From assembly GCA_003525885.1 (NCBI GenBank), contig DQIG01000162.1, positions 1-24,605 on the forward strand: a DNA stretch of 24,605 nucleotides, in the 5' to 3' direction. Numbering within the stretch: position 1 is the first letter of the stretch; every line of letters begins with the position of its first letter. The notes beneath the pieces are model-generated. The model searched no databases, was not told the DNA's origin, and worked only from the letters and a program-made list of their open reading frames with translations. Made by a program: the position numbers and the translations under genes. Source of the DNA: Stenotrophomonas sp. (GTDB taxonomy: Bacteria > Pseudomonadota > Gammaproteobacteria > Xanthomonadales > Xanthomonadaceae). Positions 15,403 to 24,307 of the stretch are shown piece after piece.

Positions 15403-18129
15403 TTACGCCACCGGCGGGACGTCGGGCACCTCGACCTGCTGCACCGGCAGGGTCACCATCATCACCGTCGGGTCGTCCGGGTCCAGCTTGGTCTTGAAGC
15501 CCAGGCTCTGGCACATCGCCAGCATGGTGCTGTTCTCGCGCAGCACCTGGCCTTCGACCACGTCCAGGCCCAGCCACTTGGCGTACTCGATCATGATTGC
15601 CATCAGGCGCCAGCCGATGCCGTGGCCCTTCAGGTCCGAACGGATCAGGATGCCGTACTCGCCACGGTGGTAATCGGCATCGGCATGCAGGCGCACCGCA
15701 CCCAGCATCTCGCCGCTGCGCGGTTCGATCGCCACCAGCGCAATCGAGCGTGCATAGTCGAGCTGGGTCAGGCGCGCGATGAACTCGTGGCTGAAGTGCT
15801 TCACCGACTGGAAGAAGCGCAGCCGCAGGTCCTCGTCGCTGACGCGGGCGAAGAACGCACGGAACAGCGCGTCGTCCTCCGGCCGCACCGGGCGCACGAA
15901 GGCACGGCCGCCATCGGACAGTTCGATGGTGCGCTCCCACTCCTTCGGGTACGGGAACACCGAGAAACGTGGATGGCCGCGGCCCTTGTGCAGGATGCGC
16001 GACGGCGCCACCGCCACGCGTGCGTCGAGGGCGAGGATGCCCTTGCTGTCGACCAGCAGCGGATTGATGTCCAGCGTGCGCACTTCGGGGATGTCGGCGG
16101 CCAGCTGTGCCAGCTTCACCAGCGCCAGTGCCAGCGCGCGTTCGTCGGCAGCGGGCACATCACCATAGGCCTTGAGGATGCGCGAGGCACGGGTCTGGCC
16201 GATCAGTTCATGGGCCAGGCGCAGGTCCAACGGCGGCAACGCCAGCGCCTTGTCGTTGATCACTTCGACCGCGGTGCCGCCGCGGCCAACCACGATCACC
16301 GGGCCGAAGGTCGCGTCATCGGCAATACCGACAATCAGCTCGCGCGCCTTCGGGCGGACGATGGTCGGCTGCACCAGCAGGCCATCGATGCGCGCATCCG
16401 GCCGCAGCTGGCGCGCGCGAGAGAGGATCGCGTTGGCCGCGCTCTGCACTGCCGGCAGGGTGGACAGGTTCAGGCGCACGCCGTCCACTTCCGACTTGTG
16501 CGGAATATCCGGCGAGAGAATCTTCAGTGCCACGCTGGCACCGCGTTCCAGCAGCGGCTGCGCCAGGTCCATCGCCTCGTGCGCATCGCGTGCATGCATC
16601 ACCGGCGCGGAGGGAATGCCGTAGGACTTGAGCAGCTCATGCGTGGCCAGCGGGTCCAGCCACTGCTGGCCGTTGGCCAGTGCCGCATCGATCAGCGCGC
16701 GTGCAGCCGCCGTATCGACACTGAAGTCCTGCGGCAGGCTGGGTGGCGTTTCCATCAGCGCGTTCTGCGCTTCGCGGTAGCGCACCAGATGCTGGAAGCC
16801 ACGTACTGCCTCCGCCTCGGTCGGATAGGTCGGCACCCGCGCCGCGTTGAGCGTGGCGGTGGCCTGGTCATCGTTGCCCAGCCACACCGCGAACACCGGC
16901 TTGTCGCGATGATGGCGCGGACGCAGGCCGAGCGTGCGGGTGAGTGCCTGCGCGGCGTCGGCCGATGAGGTGAACGCGGTCGGCACGTTGACCACCATCA
17001 CCGCGTCATTCTCGTTGTCGGCCAGCAGCGCTTCGATGGCAGCTGCATAACGGTCACCATCCGCATCAACCACGATGTCGACTGGATTGCTGCGCGACCA
17101 ACCCTGCGGCAGCACCGAATCGAGCTTTTCGATCGTGCTGTCGGACAGAGTGGCGAGCGTGCCACGCAGTGCGATCAGCTGATCGACAGCCAGTCGGCCG
17201 ACACCGCCACCATTGCTGAGAATCGCCAGCCGACGACCAGGGAATGTACCCAGCCGCCCCAGCGACTCCGCAGCGGTGAACAGTTCATCCAGCGCGCTGA
17301 CGCGCAGCAGGCCGGCGCGGTTGAACGCCGCGCCGTAGACGTCGTCGGCGCGGGCCAGGGCCTGCACATGGGTATCGCGGCTGCCCGGCTGCACGCGCTC
17401 GGCGCGACCGGACTTCACCACCACCACCGGCTTGGCGCGGGCGGCGGCACGCGCGGCCGACATGAACTTGCGCGCGTCCTTGATCTGCTCGACATAGAGC
17501 AGGATGGCGCGAGTACGGTAGTCGGTGGCGAAGTAATCGAGCAGGTCGCCGAAGTCGACGTCCATCGTGTCGCCCAGCGAGACCACGGCGGAGAACCCGA
17601 CCGAGCGCGCCACGCCCCACTCCACCAGCGCGGCGGCAATGGCCGAGGATTCGGAGATCAACGCAAGGTCGCCAGCCTGCGGGAAGTGCGCGGCGATGCT
17701 CGCGTTGAGCCGCGCATGCGGTGCGATCACGCCCAGGCAGTGCGGGCCGAGAATGCGCAGGCCGTGCTTGCGGGCCACCGCTTCCACGTGCGCCCACGGC
17801 GAGCCCGGACCTTCGCCCAGGTGCGCGGTAAGGATGATCGCCGCCTGCACGCCGCGCTCGGCGGCAGTGCGTACCACCTGCGGAACGATCGCCGCTGGCG
17901 CGGTGATCACCACCAGGTCGGGCACCCAGTCCAGGTCCTTCAGGCGCTTGACCGTGCGGATGCCATCGATTTCGGCATGCCGCGGGTTGATCCACGCCAC
18001 CTTGCCGGGGAAGCCGGTGCCGCGCAGGTTGCGCATCACCGCGCGGCCGGCCGAGCGCTCACGCGGGCTGCCACCGATCACCGCGACCGACTGCGGACGG
18101 AACACGGACTGCAGATGGTAGGTGCTCAT
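15403..18129 (-). CDS. PatZ/Pka-like ADP-forming acyl-CoA synthetase fused to GNAT acetyltransferase
   Basis: A 908-residue protein with the layout of E. coli PatZ/YfiQ (886). The N-terminal CoA-binding Rossmann domain (SVAVIGGSPRERSAG, about 14-28) comes first, then a succinyl-CoA-ligase-like region (ISESSAIAAALVEWG, SNGGGVGRLAVDQL). An ATP-grasp domain follows (ALKILSPDIPHKSEVDGVRL, VVGRGGTAVEV, LDINPLLVD). From about residue 725 there is a GNAT domain with the acetyl-CoA loop SDLKGHGIGWRLM. In E. coli the enzyme acetylates lysines of metabolic enzymes, including acetyl-CoA synthetase, and the ligase part senses acetyl-CoA. Here the same role is likely. No acs or sirtuin gene is nearby. The start ATG is preceded by a weak AGG. 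Confidence 0.92.
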   Translation of the reverse strand: MSTYHLQSVFRPQSVAVIGGSPRERSAGRAVMRNLRGTGFPGKVAWINPRHAEIDGIRTVKRLKDLDWVPDLVVITAPAAIVPQVVRTAAERGVQAAIILTAHLGEGPGSPWAHVEAVARKHGLRILGPHCLGVIAPHARLNASIAAHFPQAGDLALISESSAIAAALVEWGVARSVGFSAVVSLGDTMDVDFGDLLDYFATDYRTRAILLYVEQIKDARKFMSAARAAARAKPVVVVKSGRAERVQPGSRDTHVQALARADDVYGAAFNRAGLLRVSALDELFTAAESLGRLGTFPGRRLAILSNGGGVGRLAVDQLIALRGTLATLSDSTIEKLDSVLPQGWSRSNPVDIVVDADGDRYAAAIEALLADNENDAVMVVNVPTAFTSSADAAQALTRTLGLRPRHHRDKPVFAVWLGNDDQATATLNAARVPTYPTEAEAVRGFQHLVRYREAQNALMETPPSLPQDFSVDTAAARALIDAALANGQQWLDPLATHELLKSYGIPSAPVMHARDAHEAMDLAQPLLERGASVALKILSPDIPHKSEVDGVRLNLSTLPAVQSAANAILSRARQLRPDARIDGLLVQPTIVRPKARELIVGIADDATFGPVIVVGRGGTAVEVINDKALALPPLDLRLAHELIGQTRASRILKAYGDVPAADERALALALVKLAQLAADIPEVRTLDINPLLVDSKGILALDARVAVAPSRILHKGRGHPRFSVFPYPKEWERTIELSDGGRAFVRPVRPEDDALFRAFFARVSDEDLRLRFFQSVKHFSHEFIARLTQLDYARSIALVAIEPRSGEMLGAVRLHADADYHRGEYGILIRSDLKGHGIGWRLMAIMIEYAKWLGLDVVEGQVLRENSTMLAMCQSLGFKTKLDPDDPTVMMVTLPVQQVEVPDVPPVA

Positions 18130-18178
18130 GTGCCTACGGTACACGCACCAGCGCGCCGGGCGCATGATCCAGCGCAAA

Positions 18179-18241
18179 AAAGGGGACGGAGGGGATTAAG
18201 TCGTTTGTGGCACAAACGACTTAATCCCCTCCGTCCCCTTT
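18179..18241. repeat. 31-bp perfect inverted repeat hairpin (REP-like)
   Basis: Positions 18179-18209 and 18211-18241 are exact reverse complements with a single base between them, starting AAAGGGGACGGAGGGGATTA. On the minus strand the hairpin lies just beyond the mgtE stop, and on that strand it ends in a TTT and then further A/T, so it can act as a terminator for mgtE. The AAAGGGGACGGAG... end is of the kind flanking REP/RAYT-associated palindromes, but it is a different family from the GTAG hairpins. Confidence 0.85.
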
Positions 18242-18245
18242 CTTG

Positions 18246-19616
18246 TTACAACAGCGTGCCGTGCAGGATCATCGCGGCGATGCTGAAGTAGATCACCAGG
18301 CCGGTCACATCCACCAGGGTGGCCACGAACGGGGCCGAGGCGCTGGCCGGGTCGAAGCCGAGCCGCTTCAGGATGAAGGGCAGCATCGAGCCGGACAGCG
18401 AGCCGAAGGTGACGATGCCGACCAGCGCGGCACCGATGGTGATCGCCAGCAGGATCCAGTGCTCGCCGTAGTCGTGCAGGCCGCCCAGCTGCCAGATCAC
18501 GATGCGCACGATGGCCAGGCAGCCAAGGATGGCGCCCAGCACCATGCCGGTCGGGATCTCGCGCAGGGCCACCTTCCACCAGTCGCGCAGGCGCAGTTCG
18601 CGCAGCGCCAGGCTGCGGATCAGCAGCGAGGTGGCCTGCGAACCGGAATTGCCACCCGAACTCATGATCAGTGGGATGAACAGGGTCAGCACCACCGCGC
18701 GTGCCAGCTCGTCTTCGTAGTGCTGCATTGCGCTGGCAGTCAGCATCTCACCCAGGAACAGCACGCTCAGCCAACCGGCGCGCTTGCGCAGCATCTCGAG
18801 GAAGCCGATCTGCATGTACGGCTTGTCCAGCGCTTCCATGCCGCCGAACTTGTGCGCGTCCTCGGTGGATTCCTCGATCAACGCATCAAGCACGTCGTCC
18901 ACGGTGACGATGCCCAGCATCTGCTGCTGGGCGTCGACCACGGGAATCGCCAGCAGGTCGTGGCGGCGGATCAACCGCGCCACCTCCTCCTGGTCCATCA
19001 ACGCGTCCACCGTTACCGGCGGATTGACCTGGGCCACGTCCAGGATCGATTCCTCGGGCAGGCCAGTGATCAGCCGGCGCATGGTCACCACCTGCTGCAG
19101 CTGCTGAGTGGCAGGGTCCAGCACATAGATCGCGTACACCGTCTCGCGGGTGCGCTCGACCTGGCGGATGTGCTGCAGGGTCTGCGCCACGGTCCAGCTG
19201 GCAGGCACGCCCACGTACTCGGTGGTCATCAGTGCACCAGCGGTGTTGGGCGGATAGCTGAGCAGCTTCTGGATGGCCTGGCGGGCGTCGGTGCCCAGCA
19301 GCGGGATCAGCCGCGCGCGTTCTTCCTCATCCAGCTCGTGGACGATATCGGTGGCGCGGTCGTCGGCCATCAGCCCAAGCAGGGCGGCGGCGCGGGCCGG
19401 CGGCAGCACGGCCACCAGCTCGCCGCTGCGCTGCAGTTCGGGCGCTTCGAGCATCTTCACCGCACGCGGCAACGGCAGCGCGGCCAGCGTTTCCGCGGCG
19501 CGGGTCAGTTCCAGCGTATTGAGGAATTCCACCGCGTCGGCGGTGTTGTAGTTCGCCAGCGGCGCGGCCAATGCGGCGGCATCGGCCACCGGGCGCAGCA
19601 ATTGCTTCTGGTTCAT
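18246..19616 (-). CDS. mgtE: MgtE magnesium transporter
   Basis: A 456-residue Mg2+ channel of normal family length. It has an N-terminal helical MgtE_N domain (about 25-130, AAALLGLMADDRATDIVHEL), followed by two CBS domains (about 135-255, with YVGVPASWTVAQTL and IPVVDAQQQMLGIVTVDDVL). The C-terminal membrane domain has about five spans (about 285-456), including the conserved MSSGGNSGSQA pore-region motif and FVATLVDVTGLVIYF, which carries the Mg-coordinating aspartate. The cytoplasmic CBS part closes the channel when Mg is high. AAGG eight bases before the ATG supports the start. It diverges from the antiporter gene with about 345 bp between them. No Mg riboswitch was recognised. Confidence 0.95.
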   Translation of the reverse strand: MNQKQLLRPVADAAALAAPLANYNTADAVEFLNTLELTRAAETLAALPLPRAVKMLEAPELQRSGELVAVLPPARAAALLGLMADDRATDIVHELDEEERARLIPLLGTDARQAIQKLLSYPPNTAGALMTTEYVGVPASWTVAQTLQHIRQVERTRETVYAIYVLDPATQQLQQVVTMRRLITGLPEESILDVAQVNPPVTVDALMDQEEVARLIRRHDLLAIPVVDAQQQMLGIVTVDDVLDALIEESTEDAHKFGGMEALDKPYMQIGFLEMLRKRAGWLSVLFLGEMLTASAMQHYEDELARAVVLTLFIPLIMSSGGNSGSQATSLLIRSLALRELRLRDWWKVALREIPTGMVLGAILGCLAIVRIVIWQLGGLHDYGEHWILLAITIGAALVGIVTFGSLSGSMLPFILKRLGFDPASASAPFVATLVDVTGLVIYFSIAAMILHGTLL

Positions 19617-19962
19617 CGGTTTTGCCTTGTGGGGGTGCGACCTCGCGCAACGCCAACGCAGGCAAACCGTCCCTATGTCAGGCGGTGGCCATCGCTGGCG
19701 TCGAACGAGGTCGACTTCTACTGTCGCTGGACATGGGTTGGGGACTCCGGGATGCGTGTGCCGGCGGACGCGCCGCCAGCGGCGGGCAGTCTGGACCCGT
19801 GGGCCATGCAGGTCAACCCGGCAGCCCGACGGCGAGCGACGGCGCGGCCGGTTGTTCTCGTGCGTACACGGACCGGCGCGCATAATGGTGCGGTGGCGCT
19901 CGCCACGCTTTCCCCCACCCGAACGGACGCACTGCGGGCTTCCCCGATGACCAGGTATTCCC
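19617..19962. other. Divergent intergenic region between mgtE and kefC
   Basis: No gene is supported in this 346-bp stretch. A CATAAT box at 19881-19886 is a candidate -10 for the antiporter, but no good -35 lies at the right distance. No long inverted repeat, M-box or SMAG element was found. Confidence 0.4.
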
Positions 19963-22299
19963 ATGCATAGCGGTGGTCTGGAACTGGCCCTGGTGCTGCT
20001 GCTGGCGGCGGTCATCGCCGTGCCGGTGTTCAAGAAGTTCGGCTTCGGCGCGGTGCTGGGCTACCTCGCCGCCGGCGTGGTGCTGGGCCCGGACGGGCTG
20101 GGCTTCGTGCAGGATGCCGACCGCATCCTTGGCGCTGCCGAGATCGGCGTGGTGATGCTGCTGTTCGTGATCGGCCTGGAACTGTCACCGGCACGCCTGA
20201 AGGTGATGCGGCGCTCGGTGTTCGGCGCCGGCGCGGCGCAGGTGGCGCTGTCCGGACTGGTGCTGGGCGGCCTGCTGCTGCTCGACCATTTCCAGTGGAA
20301 AAGTGCGCTGGTGGTGGGTGTAGCGCTGGCACTGTCGTCCACCGCGGTCGGCCTGCAGCTGCTGTCCGAGCACAAGGCGATCAACAGCGACCATGGCCGG
20401 CTGGGCTTTGCCATCCTGCTGTTCCAGGACCTGATCGCGATCCCGCTGCTGGCGGCCATCCCGCTGCTGGGCGGGGTGAAGAACGAGACCCTGCGCATCG
20501 AAGATGCGATGGTGGCGCTGGGTGCGCTGGCGGTGGTGATCCTGTGCGGGCGACCGGTGCTGCGCAAGGTGTTCAGCATCATCGCGCGCACCCGCAGCCC
20601 GGAAGTATTCACCGCCACCGCCCTGCTGGTGGTGCTCGGCACCGCCTGGTTCATGCAGGAAGCCGGCCTCAGTCCCAGCCTGGGCGCGTTCCTGGCCGGC
20701 GTGCTGCTGTCCGATTCGGAGTTCCGGCACGAACTGGAAGCGCAGATCGAGCCGTTCAAGGGCCTGCTGCTGGGCCTGTTCTTCATCGCGGTGGGCATGG
20801 GCATCGACCTCGACCGCATTGCCGCCGAGCCGTGGCTGATCGCTGCTGGCGTGGCGATCCTGCTGGTGGTCAAGTTCGGCCTGCTGTACGCGATCGGGCG
20901 TATCGCCAAACTCAGTTCGCGACAGTCACTGCTGCTGGGCAGCGTGCTGTGGCTGGGCGGCGAGTTCGCTTTCGTGGTGTTCAACGAAGCGCAGCGCGCG
21001 CACCTGCTGGGCAACGCCAACCACGACCGTCTGGTGGCGATCGTCGGCCTGTCGATGGCGATCACGCCGCTGCTGATGATCGCGCTGCTCAAGCTGCTGG
21101 GCCAGGAAAAGGCCGCGCCGCGCGCGGCGGCCGAGGTCGACAAGGTGGCGCAGGCGTCGATCCTGACGCCTGTGGAGAAGCAGCAGTACACGCAGCGCGT
21201 CAACGCGGCCTTGATGGCGGTGGACGGCTACGTGGCTTTCCTGACCGAGATGGACAAGCAGATGGACAGCAGGGGCCGTCGCACTTTCCGCCTGGGCAAG
21301 GAGCTGTATGAGCAGAAGTTTGCCTACGATATCCAGTCCGGCAGCACCGCCGAGCAGACTTATCAGAAAGCCCTGGCGGCGCGCGAAGAGCTGCTGGCGA
21401 ATATGGACAAGCTGTCCGACGAGCTGTGGGACAAGACCATGGGCGGCGCCGCCAAGCCGGCCGACCGCTTTGCCAAGATCGGCATGGTGATCGACAAGCT
21501 GTCGGCGCGTCACGTGGCGCGCGAGGATTTCGTCAGCGAGATCAAGCGCCAGATTCCGGTGTTGCAGGATTGGGTGATCAGTCACAACCTGCTGACGCTG
21601 GATCCGAACAAGCAGCTGGAAGTGCGCGCGACGCCGGCCTACCAGGCCGGTGTGGCGGGCGCCAGCATCGATGCGCCGGGGCCGTATCGTCCGCAGGACC
21701 GCACTTACTACAACGTGACGCCGCTGGACGGCGCGACGCCGGAAGCGGCCGAGAGCAGCCTGCGCGAGTACAACTACTGGATCCTGCAGATCCTGAATAT
21801 CCACGAGGCGATTCCCGGCCACTATGCGCAGCTGGTCTACGCCAACCGCTCGCCGTCGATCGTCAAATCGATCTTCGGCAATGGCGCGATGGTGGAAGGC
21901 TGGGCGGTGTATGGCGAGCGCATGATGCTGGAGTCCGGCTACGGCGACAACGCGCCGGAGATGTGGCTGATGTGGTCGAAGTGGAATCTGCGCAGCGTGA
22001 CCAACACGATACTCGACTACAGCGTGCACGTGCTGGGCATGACGGAAGAGCAGGCGGTGGATCTGCTGCAGCGCCAGGCGTTCCAGACGCATAGCGAGGC
22101 GGTGGAGAAATGGCATCGCGTGCAGGTGTCGTCGGTGCAGCTGACCAGCTACTTCAGCGGCTACAGCGAGATCATGGAATTGCGCGAGCAACGCAAGCAG
22201 CAGCTGGGCGCCAGCTTCAACCTGAAGCAGTTCCACGAGCAATTCCTCAGCTACGGCAGCGCGCCGGTGCGCGTGATCAAGGGCTTGATGACGCAGTAG
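19963..22299 (+). CDS. In-frame chimera: KefB/KefC-type antiporter N-terminus joined to DUF885 C-terminus
   Basis: A 778-residue frame made of two unrelated halves. Residues 1 to about 390 are a CPA2 monovalent cation:proton antiporter, with MHSGGLELALVLLLAAV, GLELSPARL, LLFQDLIAIP (about 151-160) and GEFAFVVF (about 332-339), and about 12 membrane spans. The C-terminal TrkA-N/RCK domain (expected GFGRxGQ motif) that completes KefB/KefC (about 600 residues) is missing. From about residue 397 the sequence is a DUF885 protein with HEAIPGH (614-620), DAPGPYRPQDRTYYNVTP and EGWAVYGERM. Its signal peptide and first 200 or so residues are missing. The switch falls near EVDKVAQASI (nt 21,130-21,175). 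Such a fusion makes no topological sense, since DUF885 proteins are exported. An assembly join of two genomes is the likely cause. Confidence 0.85.
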   Translation: MHSGGLELALVLLLAAVIAVPVFKKFGFGAVLGYLAAGVVLGPDGLGFVQDADRILGAAEIGVVMLLFVIGLELSPARLKVMRRSVFGAGAAQVALSGLVLGGLLLLDHFQWKSALVVGVALALSSTAVGLQLLSEHKAINSDHGRLGFAILLFQDLIAIPLLAAIPLLGGVKNETLRIEDAMVALGALAVVILCGRPVLRKVFSIIARTRSPEVFTATALLVVLGTAWFMQEAGLSPSLGAFLAGVLLSDSEFRHELEAQIEPFKGLLLGLFFIAVGMGIDLDRIAAEPWLIAAGVAILLVVKFGLLYAIGRIAKLSSRQSLLLGSVLWLGGEFAFVVFNEAQRAHLLGNANHDRLVAIVGLSMAITPLLMIALLKLLGQEKAAPRAAAEVDKVAQASILTPVEKQQYTQRVNAALMAVDGYVAFLTEMDKQMDSRGRRTFRLGKELYEQKFAYDIQSGSTAEQTYQKALAAREELLANMDKLSDELWDKTMGGAAKPADRFAKIGMVIDKLSARHVAREDFVSEIKRQIPVLQDWVISHNLLTLDPNKQLEVRATPAYQAGVAGASIDAPGPYRPQDRTYYNVTPLDGATPEAAESSLREYNYWILQILNIHEAIPGHYAQLVYANRSPSIVKSIFGNGAMVEGWAVYGERMMLESGYGDNAPEMWLMWSKWNLRSVTNTILDYSVHVLGMTEEQAVDLLQRQAFQTHSEAVEKWHRVQVSSVQLTSYFSGYSEIMELREQRKQQLGASFNLKQFHEQFLSYGSAPVRVIKGLMTQ
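21130..21180. other. Probable junction between two unrelated source genomes
   Basis: This is where the antiporter homology stops and the DUF885 homology begins. Left of it codons end almost only in G or C and SMAG repeats are frequent. To its right A/T-ending codons (aat, tat, aaa) become common, SMAG repeats vanish and the gene content becomes betaproteobacterial. No transposase, tRNA, direct repeat or other recombination site is seen at the point, although GTCGAC occurs at 21136-21141. Confidence 0.75.
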
Positions 22300-22346
22300 T
22301 CCTGCGTTCGCTCAAACAGATGGGCATGTGATTCGATACGATGGAG

Positions 22347-22369
22347 AACGGCTGTGAATCAGCCGTTTT
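22347..22369 (+). terminator. Intrinsic terminator after DUF885 frame
   Basis: AACGGCTG-TGAAT-CAGCCGTT is followed directly by TT and then C. The 8-bp stem and short T-run form a plausible Rho-independent terminator about 50 bases after the DUF885 stop and just before the next gene. Confidence 0.7.
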
Positions 22370-22396
22370 CTGCTACGATCAAATCGGGGAGGTAAC

Positions 22397-22804
22397 ATGA
22401 ATATGCCCATCAAATTCGACACCCTTGAATACACCAGAAGTCTGATTGAAGCCGGCATCCCGGCGCCTCAGGCCGAGGCGCAAGCCGCAGCGCTGAGTCA
22501 GGCAATGGCCGAAGCCACTGTCGCGCCAAGCGAGCTGGTGCTGCTCAGAACCGACATGACCGCGCGCATCGAAATGTTGCGTATCGAAATGAACGAGAAA
22601 TTCGATGCGCTTCGTGCCGAAATGAATGCCAAACTGGAGGCGCTGGAAGAGCGATTCAATGCCAAGCTGGAAGCGCTGGAGCAACGCTTGAGGGCGTATA
22701 TCGACCGCAAGCTGGTTACAGTGTATTGGATGGTGGGAATTTCACTGGCATTGCATGCCGTTACGATCGGCATGCTGGTGCGGATCATCGACCGCTTGCC
22801 CTAG
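22397..22804 (+). CDS. DUF1640-type coiled-coil protein with C-terminal membrane span
   Basis: A 135-residue protein. The N-terminal part (FDTLEYTRSLIEAGIPAPQAEAQ) is typical of the DUF1640 (CCDC90-like) family, common in several copies in betaproteobacteria. Residues about 48-100 form a heptad-rich coiled coil with repeats of the type MNxKxxALxxR. Residues about 110-130 form one membrane span (VYWMVGISLALHAVTIGMLV). GGGGAGG precedes the first ATG by four bases and a second in-frame ATG (22403) by ten, so the start could be two codons later. Its stop is one base from the tatC stop on the opposite strand. Its function is unknown; relatives anchor or organise membrane complexes. Confidence 0.82.
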   Translation: MNMPIKFDTLEYTRSLIEAGIPAPQAEAQAAALSQAMAEATVAPSELVLLRTDMTARIEMLRIEMNEKFDALRAEMNAKLEALEERFNAKLEALEQRLRAYIDRKLVTVYWMVGISLALHAVTIGMLVRIIDRLP

Positions 22805-22805
22805 C

Positions 22806-23561
22806 TCAGGCTTTTTCTTCCGGGGCCGTGGACATGCGTACGAACATCGGCGCCACCAGCAGGCCCAGCTCGAACAGCAGGCACATCGGAATCGCCAGCG
22901 AGAACATGCTGACCGCATCCGGCGGCGTCACAATCGCGGCCACCACAAAGGCGCCGACGATCGCATAAGGACGAATCTCCTTCAGCTTGGCCACCGTCAC
23001 CAGGCCCATGCGCACCAGGATCACCACCACCACCGGCACCTCGAACGTCGCGCCAAACGCCAGGCACATCGACATCACGAAATCCAGGTAGTTCTCGATG
23101 TCCGGCGTCACCGCGATCGACTGCGGCGAAAACTCGGCAATGAACTGGAACACCCGGCCGAACACCAGGAAGTAGCAGAACGCCACGCCCGACATGAACA
23201 GCACCGACGACGAAATCACCAGCGGCGCGATCAGCCGCTTCTCATGCGCATACAGGCCGGGCGCCACAAACGCCCACAGCTGGTACAGCACCCACGGCAG
23301 CGACAGGATGATGGAAATCACCAGGGTCACCTTCATCGGCACCAGGAACGGCGAAATCACGCCGGTGGCGATCATCTTCGAGCCGACCGGCAGCGAACGG
23401 ATCATCGGCTCGGCGATGATGTCGTAGATGTGCGAAGGACCCGGCCAGATCATCAGGCCGATGCAGACCAGCGCAATGCCGATCGACGCCTTGACCAAAC
23501 GATCCCGCAGTTCGATCAGGTGAGAGATAAAGGTCTCTTCGCCCTGGTTAGGTGTAGTCAT
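22806..23561 (-). CDS. tatC: Sec-independent protein translocase TatC
   Basis: A 251-residue integral membrane protein, the receptor subunit that recognises twin-arginine signal peptides together with TatB. The N-terminal motif FISHLIELRDRLVKA (11-25) is the TatC signature that contacts the RR motif. Six membrane spans follow, including the conserved PFLVPMKVT periplasmic/TM2 segment and LYQLWAFVAPGLYAHEKR, which carries the conserved loop. Its ATG follows the tatB stop codon with no gap (TAAATG), so translation is coupled. It is the last gene of the tatABC operon, with the DUF1640 gene facing it from the other side. Confidence 0.97.
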   Translation of the reverse strand: MTTPNQGEETFISHLIELRDRLVKASIGIALVCIGLMIWPGPSHIYDIIAEPMIRSLPVGSKMIATGVISPFLVPMKVTLVISIILSLPWVLYQLWAFVAPGLYAHEKRLIAPLVISSSVLFMSGVAFCYFLVFGRVFQFIAEFSPQSIAVTPDIENYLDFVMSMCLAFGATFEVPVVVVILVRMGLVTVAKLKEIRPYAIVGAFVVAAIVTPPDAVSMFSLAIPMCLLFELGLLVAPMFVRMSTAPEEKA

Positions 23562-24074
23562 TTAATAGAAAGAGCTGTTGGTAGGACCACGCGGACGGAA
23601 GCGGGCCACCCGCGCCGCCCCGGACGTCACGTGCATCTTGCCGCCAGTGCGCTGCTTGTACCAGTTGGGAATGGCCGAATTGCGCACCAGCTTCTTGCGG
23701 CGGAACTCGCGCGCCTTGCGCGACAGGTCGTCCGGGGTCACGCTGTTGAACGAACTATGCGAATACGCGGACGAGGACGTATCGTTGCCGATCTCGGTGA
23801 AGGCGTTTTCCACTTCCGCCATATTCTGCGAAATCGAGTTTTCCACGTCCGTCTTGACTGCCATGGCCGCGTCCTGCACTTCTTTTTGCAGGTTTTTCAA
23901 CTCTTCCAGCTCGATCTCGCGCGTGACTTCGGATTTCACGTCGTTCAGATAACGCTGGGCGCGGCCGTACAGCGTCCCGGCCATGCGCGCCACCTTGGGC
24001 AGCTTTTCAGGACCGATGACGACCAGCGCAATCACGCCGATGACAGCAAGTTTGGTAAGACCGAGATCGATCAT
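23562..24074 (-). CDS. tatB: Sec-independent protein translocase TatB
   Basis: A 170-residue protein. It has a single N-terminal span MIDLGLTKLAVIGVIALVVIGPEKLP with the conserved GPEKLP hinge, then an amphipathic helix (ARMAGTLYGRAQRYLNDVKSE), a charged coiled region and a less conserved basic tail rich in serine, arginine and phenylalanine. TatB joins TatC to form the substrate-binding complex. The length and tail are typical of betaproteobacterial TatB. The gene lies between tatA (13-bp gap) and tatC (no gap). The ribosome binding site before it is weak, which suggests coupling with tatA. Confidence 0.96.
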   Translation of the reverse strand: MIDLGLTKLAVIGVIALVVIGPEKLPKVARMAGTLYGRAQRYLNDVKSEVTREIELEELKNLQKEVQDAAMAVKTDVENSISQNMAEVENAFTEIGNDTSSSAYSHSSFNSVTPDDLSRKAREFRRKKLVRNSAIPNWYKQRTGGKMHVTSGAARVARFRPRGPTNSSFY

Positions 24075-24087
24075 AAGAAGGCGCTAC

Positions 24088-24294
24088 TTACTTCTTCTCT
24101 TTCGCATCGACGTCGATGGTGCCAGGCGCGGCAGGCGGAGCCGGCTTCTCTTCGTCGTTACCTTTTACGCCATCTTTGAAGCCCTTGACGGCCTTGCCGA
24201 TATCCGAACCCATGTTGCCCAGTTTCTTGGTGCCGAACACCAGCATCACGATAACCAGAACGATCAGCCAGTGCCAAATGCTAAATGAACCCAT
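24088..24294 (-). CDS. tatA: Sec-independent protein translocase TatA
   Basis: A 68-residue pore-forming Tat subunit. One membrane span (WHWLIVLVIVMLVFG) is followed by TKKLGNMGSDIGKAVKGFKDGV, the amphipathic helix with the FGTKKL hinge, and a polar, lysine/proline-rich tail. Two adjacent ATGs are possible. The second (MGSFSIW) is six bases from AAGGGGA and matches known TatA starts, so it is chosen over the first (24297). The start matches betaproteobacterial TatA closely. It is the first gene of tatABC. Confidence 0.97.
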   Translation of the reverse strand: MGSFSIWHWLIVLVIVMLVFGTKKLGNMGSDIGKAVKGFKDGVKGNDEEKPAPPAAPGTIDVDAKEKK

Positions 24295-24307
24295 CATATT
24301 CCCCTTG

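Noticed and set aside
15313..16968. 551-codon plus-strand frame opposite the PatZ-like gene
   Set aside because: Antisense shadow; the composition is H/Q/R-rich and the minus-strand gene has full family motifs.
19963..22299. A novel two-domain transporter-peptidase fusion protein
   Set aside because: Both partners are truncated at the same point and the flanking genomic signatures differ, so a join of two genomes is more likely than a designed fusion.
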